DNA of 46,894 bases from Paraburkholderia ribeironis. GTDB lineage: Bacteria; Pseudomonadota; Gammaproteobacteria; Burkholderiales; Burkholderiaceae. Under the pieces are notes generated by a model, which was not told the DNA's origin, ran no database searches, and saw nothing but the letters and a program-made list of their open reading frames with translations. The translations under genes were made by a program, and so were the position numbers. Location: the NCBI RefSeq assembly GCF_900019265.1, contig NZ_CYGX02000049.1, positions 1-46,894 of the forward strand, in the 5' to 3' direction. How positions within the stretch are numbered: the stretch's first letter is position 1; each line of letters starts with the position of its first letter. Positions 33,543 to 41,870 of this stretch are shown piece after piece.

Positions 33543-34339
33543 GCGCCTGCTCCTTTGCCGAATCCGCCGCTTAGTCCACCGCTTAGTCCGCCGCCTAAGC
33601 CGTCGCCAAGATAGGCGGCGCGGACCGCCGCATCCGCGCGTATCGCCGCCGGTGTGCCGGTCGCGATCACGCGGCCTTGCACCAGCACGGAGATCCGGTC
33701 GGCGAGCGCGAACACCGCATCCATGTCGTGCTCGACCATCAGCAGTGTGCGGCCTGCGGTGGTTGCGCGAATCAGCTCGATCGCGTGCGCCGCTTCCGCG
33801 CGGTTCATGCCAGCGGTCGGCTCATCCAGCAGCAACGTGTGTGCGCCGCCCGCGAGCGCAATGCCAAGGTCGAGCGCGCGCTGCTCCGCGTAGCTGAGCG
33901 TGCCGGCCCGAACGTGGCCGCGCGCACTCAGCCCTACCGCGTCGAGCACCTGTTCAGCGTGTGCATCGACGCTGCGCGAGCCGCTGAAGCGCTGCCACCA
34001 GCGCATGCGGCGACGCTCGGCCAGCATCGCCGCGCAGCGCAGATTGTCGAACACGCTCAGCCGCGCGAACACACTGGTGCTCTGGAAACTCCGCGCGAGC
34101 CCGCGCCGCGCGATCGCAGCCGGGGCGAGTCGCGTGATCTCCGCGCCGAACAGATCGATGCGCCCGGCGTTCGGCCGCGCGCCGCCGGCAATCAGATTGA
34201 AGAGCGTCGATTTGCCCGCGCCGTTCGGGCCGATCAGCGCATGGCGCTCGCCAGGCTCGATCGCGAGATCGACGCCGTGCAGAACGTGCGTGGGCCCGAA
34301 GCGTTTCCTGATGCCGTAGACGGCGAGAGCCGGAATCAT
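33539..34339 (-). CDS. livG: Branched-chain amino acid-type ABC transporter ATPase LivG
   Basis: ATPase of 266 residues with a normal Walker A, GPNGAGKST (37-45), an L-S-Y-A-E-Q signature variant near 173 and Walker B L-L-L-D-E-P. The LivG-specific C-terminal region V-L-V-Q-G-R-V-I-A-T-G is present. The last ~20 residues are a Gly-rich tail (G-L-G-G-G-L-S-G-G-L-S-G-G) encoded by three 12-bp repeats at 33567-33602. The frame is open far upstream, but the ATG at 34339, overlapping the livM stop (ATGA), is the real start. Confidence 0.93.
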   Translation of the reverse strand: MIPALAVYGIRKRFGPTHVLHGVDLAIEPGERHALIGPNGAGKSTLFNLIAGGARPNAGRIDLFGAEITRLAPAAIARRGLARSFQSTSVFARLSVFDNLRCAAMLAERRRMRWWQRFSGSRSVDAHAEQVLDAVGLSARGHVRAGTLSYAEQRALDLGIALAGGAHTLLLDEPTAGMNRAEAAHAIELIRATTAGRTLLMVEHDMDAVFALADRISVLVQGRVIATGTPAAIRADAAVRAAYLGDGLGGGLSGGLSGGFGKGAGA

Positions 34340-35643
34340 CGCGCGTCTCCGGTGGACTGGCTCGCGCGGGCGCGCCCGGCAAGACGAGCTTGCGCGCGCA
34401 CCGCGCAGTGCGTGGCGAGCGCCCCCGAGGCGCCCAGCACGAACAGCGCGACGCCGAGCCAAAGCGGCGACGCCGCGCTGGACCACGGCACGCCGGCGAG
34501 GTTGAACGCAGCGCCATCGTTCGTACCGAACTGCGCGGCGTACGCCCATTGCACCGCGAGCACGACGGTCGCTGTCCACAGCAGCGCGGCGGCCGTGGCC
34601 CACAGATAAGCCGCGCGGCAGCGGCGCCAGCCGTGCGTCGCGACGCGCGCCGTATGCCGCCCGGCGAATCCCGCGAGGCCATCCGGCGACACGACCACCA
34701 CGACGATAAAGAACAGCCCCAGATAGAACAGCCACGCCCGCGTGACGCTCGCGACCACGACGCTGAAAAACGTCATCACGAGCGCGCCCGCAACCGGCCC
34801 GAAGAAGGCGGCGGTCCCACCAATCACCGTGGCGATCAGCACCGCGCCCGAGCGCATCATGCCGATGCTTTCCGTCGACACCAGTTCGAGATTGATCAAC
34901 CCCAACGTGCCCGCGATGCCCGCGAAAAACGCCGACAGCACCACGACGCCGTAGCGGATGCGGCGCGGGTAACAACCGATCGCCGCGGCACGCGCCGGGT
35001 TGTCGCGCACGGCGTTGGCGAGTCGCATGAACGGCGTGCGCGACAGCGCGAACATCGCCATGCTTGCCAGCAGGCACCACAGCGCGATCAACGCATAGGC
35101 CTCGCGCGCCGGGCCGAAGCTCCAGTTGCCCACGAGCGGTGCGCGGGTACGATCGATCGCCACGCCCGCCACGCCGCCGAACCAGTCGGGCAGCGCCCAC
35201 GCGGCCGCCACCACCAGTTCGCCGAGGCCGAGCGTGATCATCGCGAACGCTGTGCCGGCGCGTCGCGTGGCGATGAAACCGAACGGCACGCCGCACAACG
35301 CGCCGCCGATTCCGCCAAGCAACGGCAGCAGCATGAGCGGCACGCCGATCCGGTTGAACACCTGCGCGGCGACCAGCGCGCCGAGCCCCGCATACGCGGC
35401 ATGGCCGAACGACAGCAGCCCGGTTTCGCCGAGCAGCAGGTTGTACGACAGTGCGAAGACGATCATCGTCGCGCTCTGCGCGAGATAGGCGAGCAGCCAG
35501 CTTTGCGGCCAGACGAACGGCGGCACCGCGAGGAACACGACGAGCGCGAGCCACGGCGCGAGAGCGCGCCCGATCGCGCGGAGCGATGCCGCGCGCCGCG
35601 GGGACGCGCGGGACGGTCTGGACGCTCCGGCGGGCTCACGCAT
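34336..35643 (-). CDS. livM: Branched-chain amino acid-type ABC transporter permease LivM
   Basis: Inner-membrane permease of 435 residues, longer than the roughly 320-360 typical of many LivM proteins. After an Arg/Ser-rich N-terminal tail come about eight to ten hydrophobic segments. LivM features include G-x-x-S-F-G-H-A-A-Y-A-G-L-G-A near 77-91 and G-G-x-x-x-x-F-G-P-V-A-G-A near 273-285. A C-terminal extension of about 110 residues with extra hydrophobic stretches follows the core. It overlaps livH by 8 bp and livG by 4 bp. Confidence 0.92.
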   Translation of the reverse strand: MREPAGASRPSRASPRRAASLRAIGRALAPWLALVVFLAVPPFVWPQSWLLAYLAQSATMIVFALSYNLLLGETGLLSFGHAAYAGLGALVAAQVFNRIGVPLMLLPLLGGIGGALCGVPFGFIATRRAGTAFAMITLGLGELVVAAAWALPDWFGGVAGVAIDRTRAPLVGNWSFGPAREAYALIALWCLLASMAMFALSRTPFMRLANAVRDNPARAAAIGCYPRRIRYGVVVLSAFFAGIAGTLGLINLELVSTESIGMMRSGAVLIATVIGGTAAFFGPVAGALVMTFFSVVVASVTRAWLFYLGLFFIVVVVVSPDGLAGFAGRHTARVATHGWRRCRAAYLWATAAALLWTATVVLAVQWAYAAQFGTNDGAAFNLAGVPWSSAASPLWLGVALFVLGASGALATHCAVRAQARLAGRARASQSTGDAR

Positions 35644-36574
35644 GATCGTCGTGGCGCCCGAACAGCCCGCGCGGGCGCAGTGCCAGCATCGCGACGAGCA
35701 ACAGATAAGGCAACAGCGGCGCGAGTTGCGCGAGCGTCAGTGCGTCCCAGTCGACCGGCAACGACACGCCGACGATCGACAGCACATCGCCCAGCGACAC
35801 GTCAGTCGCGACCGCCAGCGTCTGCACACAGCCGACCAGTAGCGATGCGGCGAGCGCCCCGCTCAACGAACCGAGCCCGCCGATCACGACCACCACGAAC
35901 ACGATCGAGCCGAGCGATTCCGCCATCGCCGGTTCGATCACGAAGAGCGGTGCGCCGATCACGCCGGCCAGCGCGGCGAGCGCCGTGCCCGCGGCGAACA
36001 CGCCGGTGAACACGCGCGGCACGTTGTGGCCGAGCGCTTCGACGGCGCTCGCGTGCGTCAGCGCGGCGCGCACGATCAGCCCCGTCTTCGATACGCGCAA
36101 CACCGCGTACAGCACCACCAGCATCGCCAGCGACACCGCCATCATGAACGCCCGGTAGCGCGCGAAAGCTGCGCCGTAGACCGTGAACAACGGGCCGTCG
36201 AGCACGGCCGGAACCGTCGCGGAAAGCGGGTTCAAGCCCCAGCCAAGTTTGACCAGTTCGCCGAGCAGATAGGCGGCGCCGAACGTCAGCAGCAACTCCG
36301 GCAGATGGCCGTGGGTGCGCACACGGCGCAACAACCAGCGCTCCAGCGCCGCGCCGAGCAGCCCGACGACGAGCGGTGCGAACACCAGCGCGCTCCAGAA
36401 ACCGGCCCGCGCGGCCACCGAGAAACCGACGTAAGCCCCCAGCATGTAGAAGCCCGCATGCGCGAAATTCAGCACGCCTAACATGCTGAAAATCAGCGTG
36501 AGGCCAGCCGACAGCATGAACAGCAACAGGCCGTAGCTGACGCCGTTGAGCAGATTGATGACGAGCGACTGCAC
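35636..36574 (-). CDS. livH: Branched-chain amino acid-type ABC transporter permease LivH
   Basis: Inner-membrane permease of 312 residues, the usual LivH size, with about eight transmembrane segments. The N-terminus L-L-N-G-V-S-Y-G-L-L-L-F is typical, followed by the family segment L-N-F-A-H-A-G-F-Y-M-L-G-A-Y, and G-G-L-G-S-L-S-G-A near 250. The GTG start at 36574 lies 4 bp after the thioesterase stop, so the thioesterase and transporter genes are probably cotranscribed. Together with livM it forms the membrane channel. Confidence 0.93.
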   Translation of the reverse strand: MQSLVINLLNGVSYGLLLFMLSAGLTLIFSMLGVLNFAHAGFYMLGAYVGFSVAARAGFWSALVFAPLVVGLLGAALERWLLRRVRTHGHLPELLLTFGAAYLLGELVKLGWGLNPLSATVPAVLDGPLFTVYGAAFARYRAFMMAVSLAMLVVLYAVLRVSKTGLIVRAALTHASAVEALGHNVPRVFTGVFAAGTALAALAGVIGAPLFVIEPAMAESLGSIVFVVVVIGGLGSLSGALAASLLVGCVQTLAVATDVSLGDVLSIVGVSLPVDWDALTLAQLAPLLPYLLLVAMLALRPRGLFGRHDDHA

Positions 36575-36578
36575 GTGC

Positions 36579-37028
36579 CTATTCCGTGCGCACGACGACG
36601 TTCAGCGGTTCGAGCGCCGCGCGCAGGTCGGCGGACAAGCTCACGGGACGGCGCGTGACGCGATCCACATACACGTGTACGAAGTAGCCCTGCGCGGCGG
36701 GCTGGGCGTCGCCTTCCTTGAAAAGCCCGACTTCGTAACGCACGCTCGACGTGCCGAGCCGCGTCACCCGCAAGCCCGCTTCGACGCGCTCGGGAAACAC
36801 CAGTGGCGCGAAGTAGCTGCAGTGCGTCTCGACCACGAGCCCGATGGTCGCGCCATGCTCGAAGTCGAGCACGCCCGCGCGGATCAGATACTCGTTCACC
36901 ACGGTATCGAAGTAGCTGTAGTAGACGACGTTGTTCACGTGACCGTAGACGTCGTTGTCCATCCAGCGGGTGGTGATCGGCAGGAAATGCGGGTAAGCGT
37001 TGCGCGCGGCGGGGGCGGGTTTGTTCAT
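36579..37028 (-). CDS. Hotdog-fold acyl-CoA thioesterase
   Basis: Thioesterase of the 4HBT/YbgC/FadM type, 149 residues from the ATG at 37028. The active-site segment R-W-M-D-N-D-V-Y-G-H-V-N-N is near residues 21-33, with the catalytic Asp, and E-T-H-C-S-Y-F-A-P near 68-76 completes the fold. A longer form from GTG at 37100 would add 24 residues made of T-D-N-H repeats encoded by a 12-bp tandem repeat; neither start has a clear ribosome-binding site. Its position directly before livH suggests coupling with uptake of an acid later activated to a CoA ester. Confidence 0.85.
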   Translation of the reverse strand: MNKPAPAARNAYPHFLPITTRWMDNDVYGHVNNVVYYSYFDTVVNEYLIRAGVLDFEHGATIGLVVETHCSYFAPLVFPERVEAGLRVTRLGTSSVRYEVGLFKEGDAQPAAQGYFVHVYVDRVTRRPVSLSADLRAALEPLNVVVRTE

Positions 37029-37046
37029 CGGACGTGGCGGGTGATC

Positions 37047-37094
37047 GGTGTGGTTGTCGGTGTGGTTGTCGGTGTGCTCGTTGTTGTGGTTGTC
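37047..37094. repeat. 12-bp tandem repeat at the thioesterase 5' end
   Basis: Four units of GGTGTGGTTGTC-like sequence, two exact and two diverged. On the minus strand they read T-D-N-H if translation begins at 37100. Confidence 0.8.
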
Positions 37095-37152
37095 GAGCAC
37101 TCATTGCGTCGCCAATTGCGTCGCTGCATCGCGGCGTCGCTGATGGCGTCGC

Positions 37153-37683
37153 TCATTGTCCCGGCCTGTCGACGAACTCGAACGGCAGGCCGCGCCGCCG
37201 CATCCATTCGCCGAGCGCCTGACCCGTGCCCGCTCGCCACGGCCGCAATCTGGCCGGCTCGACCAACCGGTATTCGAGCAATTCCGGCGACAGCGCGATA
37301 GTCCCGTACGCCTTCACGTGATACGCGATGATCACTTCATTCTTGCGGATGAATTCATACACGCCAATCAGCTCGACCGTCTCAGCATGCAGCGAGGTCT
37401 CCTCGAACACCTCGCGAGCGATGCCCTGTTCAGGCGTCTCGCCGTTTTCGAGGAAGCCGGTGATCAGCGCGAACACGCCTTCGGCCCACGCGGCGTTGCG
37501 AGCGAGCAGAATCTTGCCCTCATATTCGACGATCGCCGCAACTACCGGCAACGGATTGTTCCAGTGCACGTAGCCGCACACCTCGTCGGGACAGCTCTGG
37601 CGAATGCGGCCACCTTCGTGCTCGGGATCGGCGCGTTCGGTCAGAGGGGTGGCGCAGCGAGGACAAAATCGGTACTCGGTCAT
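37153..37683 (-). CDS. Nudix hydrolase with N-terminal zinc ribbon
   Basis: Protein of 176 residues. The N-terminal zinc-ribbon Cys residues are C7, C10, C31 and C36, followed by a Nudix domain whose box spans 76-98 (G-F-L-E-N-G-E-T then R-E-V-F-E-E-T). This arrangement resembles the C-terminal half of NudC-type NADH pyrophosphatases. The likely role is hydrolysis of a nucleoside diphosphate derivative such as NAD(H), ADP-ribose or a CoA derivative; the exact substrate is open. It lies 124 bp upstream of the thioesterase on the same strand. Confidence 0.88.
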   Translation of the reverse strand: MTEYRFCPRCATPLTERADPEHEGGRIRQSCPDEVCGYVHWNNPLPVVAAIVEYEGKILLARNAAWAEGVFALITGFLENGETPEQGIAREVFEETSLHAETVELIGVYEFIRKNEVIIAYHVKAYGTIALSPELLEYRLVEPARLRPWRAGTGQALGEWMRRRGLPFEFVDRPGQ

Positions 37684-37704
37684 GGCGTGAGGATGTCTCT
37701 TTTG

Positions 37705-37793
37705 TCGTGGTTCGTGGTTCGTGGTTCGTGGTTCGTGATTCGTGATTCGTGGCTCGTGGCTCTGGTTCGTGGCTCGTGGCTCTGGCTCGTGTT
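37705..37793. repeat. 7-bp tandem repeat
   Basis: About 13 units based on TCGTGGT, with variants TCGTGAT and TCGTGGC and two 6-bp units. It lies between the Nudix gene and the aldolase gene, directly upstream of the Nudix start, and so could affect its promoter. Confidence 0.9.
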
Positions 37794-37818
37794 TCGCGTG
37801 TCTGCTCGCTTTGCGCGT

Positions 37819-38850
37819 TCACATGGCGCACAGCTCACGCACTTCGGCCGCGAAACGCTCGACCGTTTCCGGCTGCGTGTCCCACGCGCACATCAGACGG
37901 CAACCGCCCGCGCCAATGAACTCGTAGAATTTCCAGCCGCGTGCGCGCATCGCCTTGGCGGCGTGGGGAGGCAACTGCGCGAAGACCGCGTTCGATTCGC
38001 CCGGAAACATGATGCTCACGCCCGGAATTTCCTGCAACCGCGTCTGCAGCAAGCGCGCCATCGCATTCGCGTGACGCGCATTGCGCAACCACACGTCGTT
38101 GTCGAGCAGGCCGAGCCACGGCGCAGAGATGAAGCGCATCTTCGACGCCAGTTGGCCGGCCTGCTTCAGACGGTAGGCGAAATCGTCGGCGAGCGAGCGA
38201 TCGAAGAACACCACCGCCTCGCCGACCGGCAAGCCATTCTTGGTGCCACCGAAGCACAGCACGTCGACGCCCGCGCGCCACGTGATCTCCGACGGATGCA
38301 CGTCCAGTGCCGCGACCGCATTCGCAAAACGCGCGCCGTCCATGTGCACTTTCAGATGACGCCGTTTGGCAATCGCCGCGATCGCCCGCACTTGCTCGAC
38401 GCTGTAGACGGTGCCGACTTCCGTCGCTTGGGTCAGCGTGACGACCTTCGGCTTTGGGTAGTGGATATCGGCGCGGCGCGTGATGACCGCTTCGATCGCA
38501 TCCGGCGTGAGCTTGCCGCCGATGCCCGGTGCGGTCAGCAGCTTCGAGCCGTTCGAAAAGAATTCCGGGCCGCCGCATTCATCGGTTTCGATGTGCGCGA
38601 GTTCATGACAGATCACCGAGTGATATGACTGGCACAGCGACGCGAGCGCCAGCGAATTGGCCGCCGTGCCGTTGAACACGAAGAACACTTCGCAGTCGGT
38701 CTGGAACAGGTCGCGCAGGCGGTCGCACACCTGGTTGGTCCAGGAGTCGTCGCCGTAGGCCGGCTCGTGGCCGCTGTTGTTGGCGGCGATCAGCGCATCG
38801 AGCGCTTCGGGACAGATGCCGGCGTAGTTGTCGGACGCGAAGTGTTGCAT
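37819..38850 (-). CDS. ltaE: Low-specificity L-threonine aldolase
   Basis: PLP-dependent beta-eliminating lyase of 343 residues that cleaves L-threonine or allo-threonine to glycine and acetaldehyde. The PLP lysine is Lys204 in F-G-G-T-K-N-G, and the cofactor-binding Asp171 is in H-M-D-G-A-R. The N-terminus F-A-S-D-N-Y-A-G and F-N-G-T-A-A-N-S-L-A-L (59-69) are typical of the family. Length is normal. It is a single gene flanked by tandem repeats on both sides. Confidence 0.92.
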   Translation of the reverse strand: MQHFASDNYAGICPEALDALIAANNSGHEPAYGDDSWTNQVCDRLRDLFQTDCEVFFVFNGTAANSLALASLCQSYHSVICHELAHIETDECGGPEFFSNGSKLLTAPGIGGKLTPDAIEAVITRRADIHYPKPKVVTLTQATEVGTVYSVEQVRAIAAIAKRRHLKVHMDGARFANAVAALDVHPSEITWRAGVDVLCFGGTKNGLPVGEAVVFFDRSLADDFAYRLKQAGQLASKMRFISAPWLGLLDNDVWLRNARHANAMARLLQTRLQEIPGVSIMFPGESNAVFAQLPPHAAKAMRARGWKFYEFIGAGGCRLMCAWDTQPETVERFAAEVRELCAM

Positions 38851-38944
38851 GACGGGAGTCGCACCCGGCGACAGGCGCGCGATGACGGAAAGCGGTCATT
38901 TTAGTGCGCCTGTGAGGTTATTTGTTTTGCGGGGTGAGATGTGG

Positions 38945-39006
38945 GCTTGGTTTGGCTTGGTTTGGCTTGGTTTGGCTTGGTTTGGCTTGGTTTGGCTTGG
39001 TTTGGC
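38945..39006. repeat. 10-bp tandem repeat
   Basis: Five exact copies of TTTGGCTTGG (38951-39000), with a partial unit at each end. It is upstream of ltaE, in the 282-bp gap between ltaE and the MFS gene, which holds no gene. Confidence 0.92.
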
Positions 39007-39009
39007 GTG

Positions 39010-39045
39010 GGCTCGGGCTCGGGTTCGGGTTCGGGTTCGGGTTCG
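39010..39045. repeat. 6-bp tandem repeat
   Basis: Six units of GGGTTC, the first two reading GGCTC-like, following directly on the 10-bp array. The two arrays together occupy over 90 bp with strong strand bias (G/T on the plus strand). Confidence 0.88.
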
Positions 39046-39132
39046 ACGTTTCGGCCCGAGGCTTCGGCCTGTGGTTCGACTTCGTACTTCCTAAGGCTCC
39101 TCCACGAACAGCCGCCAGCCACGGGCCGTCAG

Positions 39133-40527
39133 TCAGTTGCACCCGCAAGCGGCCGTGCGGCCACGGCCACGGCCACGCGGTAACCGCGCGACCGCGATCA
39201 GCCCCGCCGCCCCCAGCAGCAGCGCGCCCGCCGCCAGCGCCAGCGCCAACGAGAACGAGCCCGTATGGTGGGCGATCGGCGCGGCGACCAGCGGGCCGGC
39301 GATCTGGCCGACGCCATAGGCCGCCGTCGCATAGCCCATCAGGCCGGCCGCATCGTCTCCGCGCAGACGCCGCGCCTCGCGCATCGCGAACAGCGTGATC
39401 GCGGTGAACGGCAGGCCGATCAGGATGCTGCCAAGTGAGAAGCCGCCCGCCGTCGGCCAGACAATTCCGAGCGCGATACCGCAGGCTTGCAGCACATAGC
39501 TGCCGGCGAGCAACGTGCGGTTGTCCCAATGCGTCGGCAGCCGCGCCGCCAGCAGCGAGCCTGCCACCAGCGACGCACCGAACATCGGCCAGAACAGGTC
39601 AGGCCACGCAGAACCCGGCAGCGCATGCCGTGCGATCACCGGCAGGAATGTCGCGGTGATGATGTAGCCGAACCCGGGGACGCCGTAGAGCAGGATCAAC
39701 CAGAGTGCGTCGGTACGGTGGGCGGTGTGGGTCAAGTGGGGCCCGGTCGTCGCGGTTTGGGTGGCGGTTTGGGTGGCGGCTTGGGTGGCAGCTTGGGTGG
39801 CGGTTCGGACGGCGGTTTGGCTAGCGGTTCGGATGGCGGTTTGGCTAACGGTTCGGATGGCGGTTTGCGTAGCGGGATGCCCGCTAGCGGCGGCTGCGCT
39901 GGTCGAGCCTGCGTCACCGGCACCCGCTCCGCCAAACACCGGCCAAACCACCACCGACAGAACCGCCGCAATCAACCCAAAGCCAATCCATCCGGCCGTC
40001 GCGCCATAGCCCCCCGCGACGCTGACCAACAACCCCGTTCCGACGATTCCCACTCCCGGTCCGGTATAAATCACCCCACTCCATCCGTGAGCGCCGAGTT
40101 CGGCGAGCCGCCGCAAGCCCCACTGCGACGCGAAAACGAAAGTCCAGGCGCTGACCGCGCCCGCGATGAAGCGCACCGCCGCCCACACCCAGAACTGGCT
40201 CGTCACACCCATCGCCAGCGTCAGCAGAACCGTGGCGACGAGCCCCACGCGCACCATGCGCGCCGGCTCGATGCGCAGCGCCGCGCAGGTGAGCGCGCCG
40301 ACGAAATAGCCCGCGTAATTGAACGACGCCAGCCAGCCGCCGTGCTGGATGTCGATCTGCGGCTGACCGGAAGCGCCGCCGTGGAGCATCAGCGGCAATA
40401 GCGGCGTGAACGCGAAACGCCCCACTCCGAGCGCAACGGCCAGCGTCACCATGCAGGCCAGCGCCGCACGACGGGCGGCGTGAGATTCGGATGAGCGGTC
40501 GTATGCGGCGGAGGCGAGGTGGTTCAT
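39133..40527 (-). CDS. YbfB/YjiJ-family MFS transporter
   Basis: Major facilitator protein of 464 residues with twelve predicted membrane segments. The first segment, with A-L-G-V-G-R-F-A-F-T-P-L-L-P, is the hallmark of the YbfB/YjiJ (MFS_4) group. Between the two six-helix halves is an unusual cytoplasmic loop of about 60 residues rich in Ala, Thr, Gln and Arg, encoded by ten 12-bp repeats (39754-39873). It is divergent from the LysR gene, 125 bp apart, so that regulator probably controls it. The substrate is unknown. Confidence 0.87.
   Translation of the reverse strand: MNHLASAAYDRSSESHAARRAALACMVTLAVALGVGRFAFTPLLPLMLHGGASGQPQIDIQHGGWLASFNYAGYFVGALTCAALRIEPARMVRVGLVATVLLTLAMGVTSQFWVWAAVRFIAGAVSAWTFVFASQWGLRRLAELGAHGWSGVIYTGPGVGIVGTGLLVSVAGGYGATAGWIGFGLIAAVLSVVVWPVFGGAGAGDAGSTSAAAASGHPATQTAIRTVSQTAIRTASQTAVRTATQAATQAATQTATQTATTGPHLTHTAHRTDALWLILLYGVPGFGYIITATFLPVIARHALPGSAWPDLFWPMFGASLVAGSLLAARLPTHWDNRTLLAGSYVLQACGIALGIVWPTAGGFSLGSILIGLPFTAITLFAMREARRLRGDDAAGLMGYATAAYGVGQIAGPLVAAPIAHHTGSFSLALALAAGALLLGAAGLIAVARLPRGRGRGRTAACGCN
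39754..39873. repeat. 12-bp tandem repeat inside the MFS gene
   Basis: Ten units based on GGTTTGGGTGGC, alternating further on with GGTTCGGATGGC and GGTTTGGCTAGC variants. The period of four codons keeps the frame, so unit number could vary without breaking the transporter. It encodes the central Ala/Thr/Gln loop. Confidence 0.93.
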
Positions 40528-40652
40528 GAGCGGGCGATCCAGGGGCTGCGGGCCGGCGCGTAGGCCAGCGGGTTGGTTCAGTGCATATTAGCTTGACCTT
40601 TGAATCACGAAAAATGAATAATTCGGATATCAATCATCGCGAGGAGAGAATC

Positions 40653-41585
40653 ATGGATCTGGCCGCCTTGACCATTTTTCGTGCGGTCGTGCGGGAAAAT
40701 GGCGTGACACGCGCCGCCGCCAAGCTCAATCGCGTGCAATCGAACGTCACGACGCGCATCAAACAGCTTGAAGAGCAACTCGGCACCGACCTGTTCATCC
40801 GCGACGGCCGGCGCCTCGTGCTGACGCCGGCCGGCGAGACGCTGCTGCCCTACGCGGAGCGTCTGCTGGCGCTCGCTGACGAGGCGCGTCACGCGGTGCG
40901 CGAAGATCGTCCGAGCGGACGCCTGCGTCTGGGCGCGATGGAAAGCGTCGCGGCGACCCGCCTGCCTGGCCTGCTCGCGCGGTATCACCAGCAGTGGCCC
41001 GCCGTCGAACTCGAACTGGAGACCGGCACGACCGACAGGCTGATCGAGCGGGTGCGGGAGTTCGAGGTGGATGCCGCCTTGGTGGCGACGCCGCTGGATC
41101 AGACCGCGCTCGGCGACCTGTTCGAGGCGGTGCCGGTATTCACGGAAGAACTGGTGATGCTGACGCCGCGCGGGCATCGGCCGATTCACGACGTGGGCGA
41201 CATTGCGCTATCGACGCTGATCGCGTTCGAGCGTGGCTGCGCGTACCGTGCGTATATCGAGAAGTGGTATCTGGAGCACGGCGTGCGGCCCGCGCGGGTG
41301 CTGGAGCTCGGCTCCTATCACGCGATAGTCGCGTGCGTGGCCGCCGGTGCTGGCGTGGCAGTGGCGCCGCGCTCGGTGCTGGATCTGCAAACGGATACCA
41401 GCAATATCGCGGTTCATGATCTGCCCGATATCGGCATGATCGAGACGATGCTCATCTGGCGACGCGGACATTTTTCGTCCGCGCTCAACGCGCTGCGACG
41501 CACGCTGATGGCGCCGGAGGAAACGGTTGACTTGCCCGCGACGGCCGCAGCGGGCGCTACGGCTTCGGCAGTGGACGGCGGCTGA
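40653..41585 (+). CDS. LysR-family transcriptional regulator
   Basis: Regulator of 310 residues. An N-terminal winged HTH (about 1-60, with V-T-R-A-A-A-K-L-N-R-V-Q-S-N-V-T-T-R-I) is followed by a two-lobed effector-binding domain (about 90-290). The ATG at 40653 follows GAGGAGAG; an in-frame extension to 40581 lacks such a site. It is divergent from the MFS transporter gene and probably regulates it and itself. It is not obviously PhcA, the LysR regulator of Ralstonia phc signalling, because it lies 17 kb away and pairs with a transporter. Confidence 0.92.
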   Translation: MDLAALTIFRAVVRENGVTRAAAKLNRVQSNVTTRIKQLEEQLGTDLFIRDGRRLVLTPAGETLLPYAERLLALADEARHAVREDRPSGRLRLGAMESVAATRLPGLLARYHQQWPAVELELETGTTDRLIERVREFEVDAALVATPLDQTALGDLFEAVPVFTEELVMLTPRGHRPIHDVGDIALSTLIAFERGCAYRAYIEKWYLEHGVRPARVLELGSYHAIVACVAAGAGVAVAPRSVLDLQTDTSNIAVHDLPDIGMIETMLIWRRGHFSSALNALRRTLMAPEETVDLPATAAAGATASAVDGG

Positions 41586-41727
41586 TGGTCGCCCACACGG
41601 CATGAAATGGTCGGAGGCCAACCTTCACGGACAATCGCGAACGAACCACCGATGCACCACCGACGCAGCGCCAACCGATCCGTGCACGAACCCATGATGC
41701 GCGCTGCGCGAACCCGCAACGCGGCGC

Positions 41728-41799
41728 AAACTGTGCAAACTGCGCAAACTGCGCAAACTGCGCAACAGCACAACGGCACAACGGCACAACGGCACAACG
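41728..41799. repeat. Adjacent 9-bp and 8-bp tandem repeats
   Basis: Four units of AAACTGCGC (41728-41763, the first reading AAACTGTGC) are followed by four exact units of GCACAACG (41768-41799). They lie in the 285-bp gap between the LysR and alaS 3' ends, just beyond the alaS terminator. No gene is present. Confidence 0.92.
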
Positions 41800-41801
41800 G
41801 C

Positions 41802-41856
41802 ACAAAAAAGACTAAGGCCACGCGGCACGCCGATACACCCGGCGCCCCGCGTGGCC
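41802..41856 (-). terminator. Intrinsic terminator of alaS
   Basis: Stem GGCCACGCGG (41816-41825) pairs with CCGCGTGGCC (41847-41856). Reading on the minus strand, it is followed by TTAGTCTTTTTT, a U-run. It lies 14 bp past the alaS stop codon. Confidence 0.85.
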
Positions 41857-41870
41857 CAATCAGAACCGAA

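Noticed and set aside
34390..36009. 539-codon open frame on the plus strand
   Set aside because: It is antisense to livM and livH; highly charged low-complexity product.
40653..41585. LysR regulator as PhcA, the partner of the phc operon
   Set aside because: It is 17 kb from phc and divergent from an MFS transporter gene; the simple reading is a local transporter regulator.
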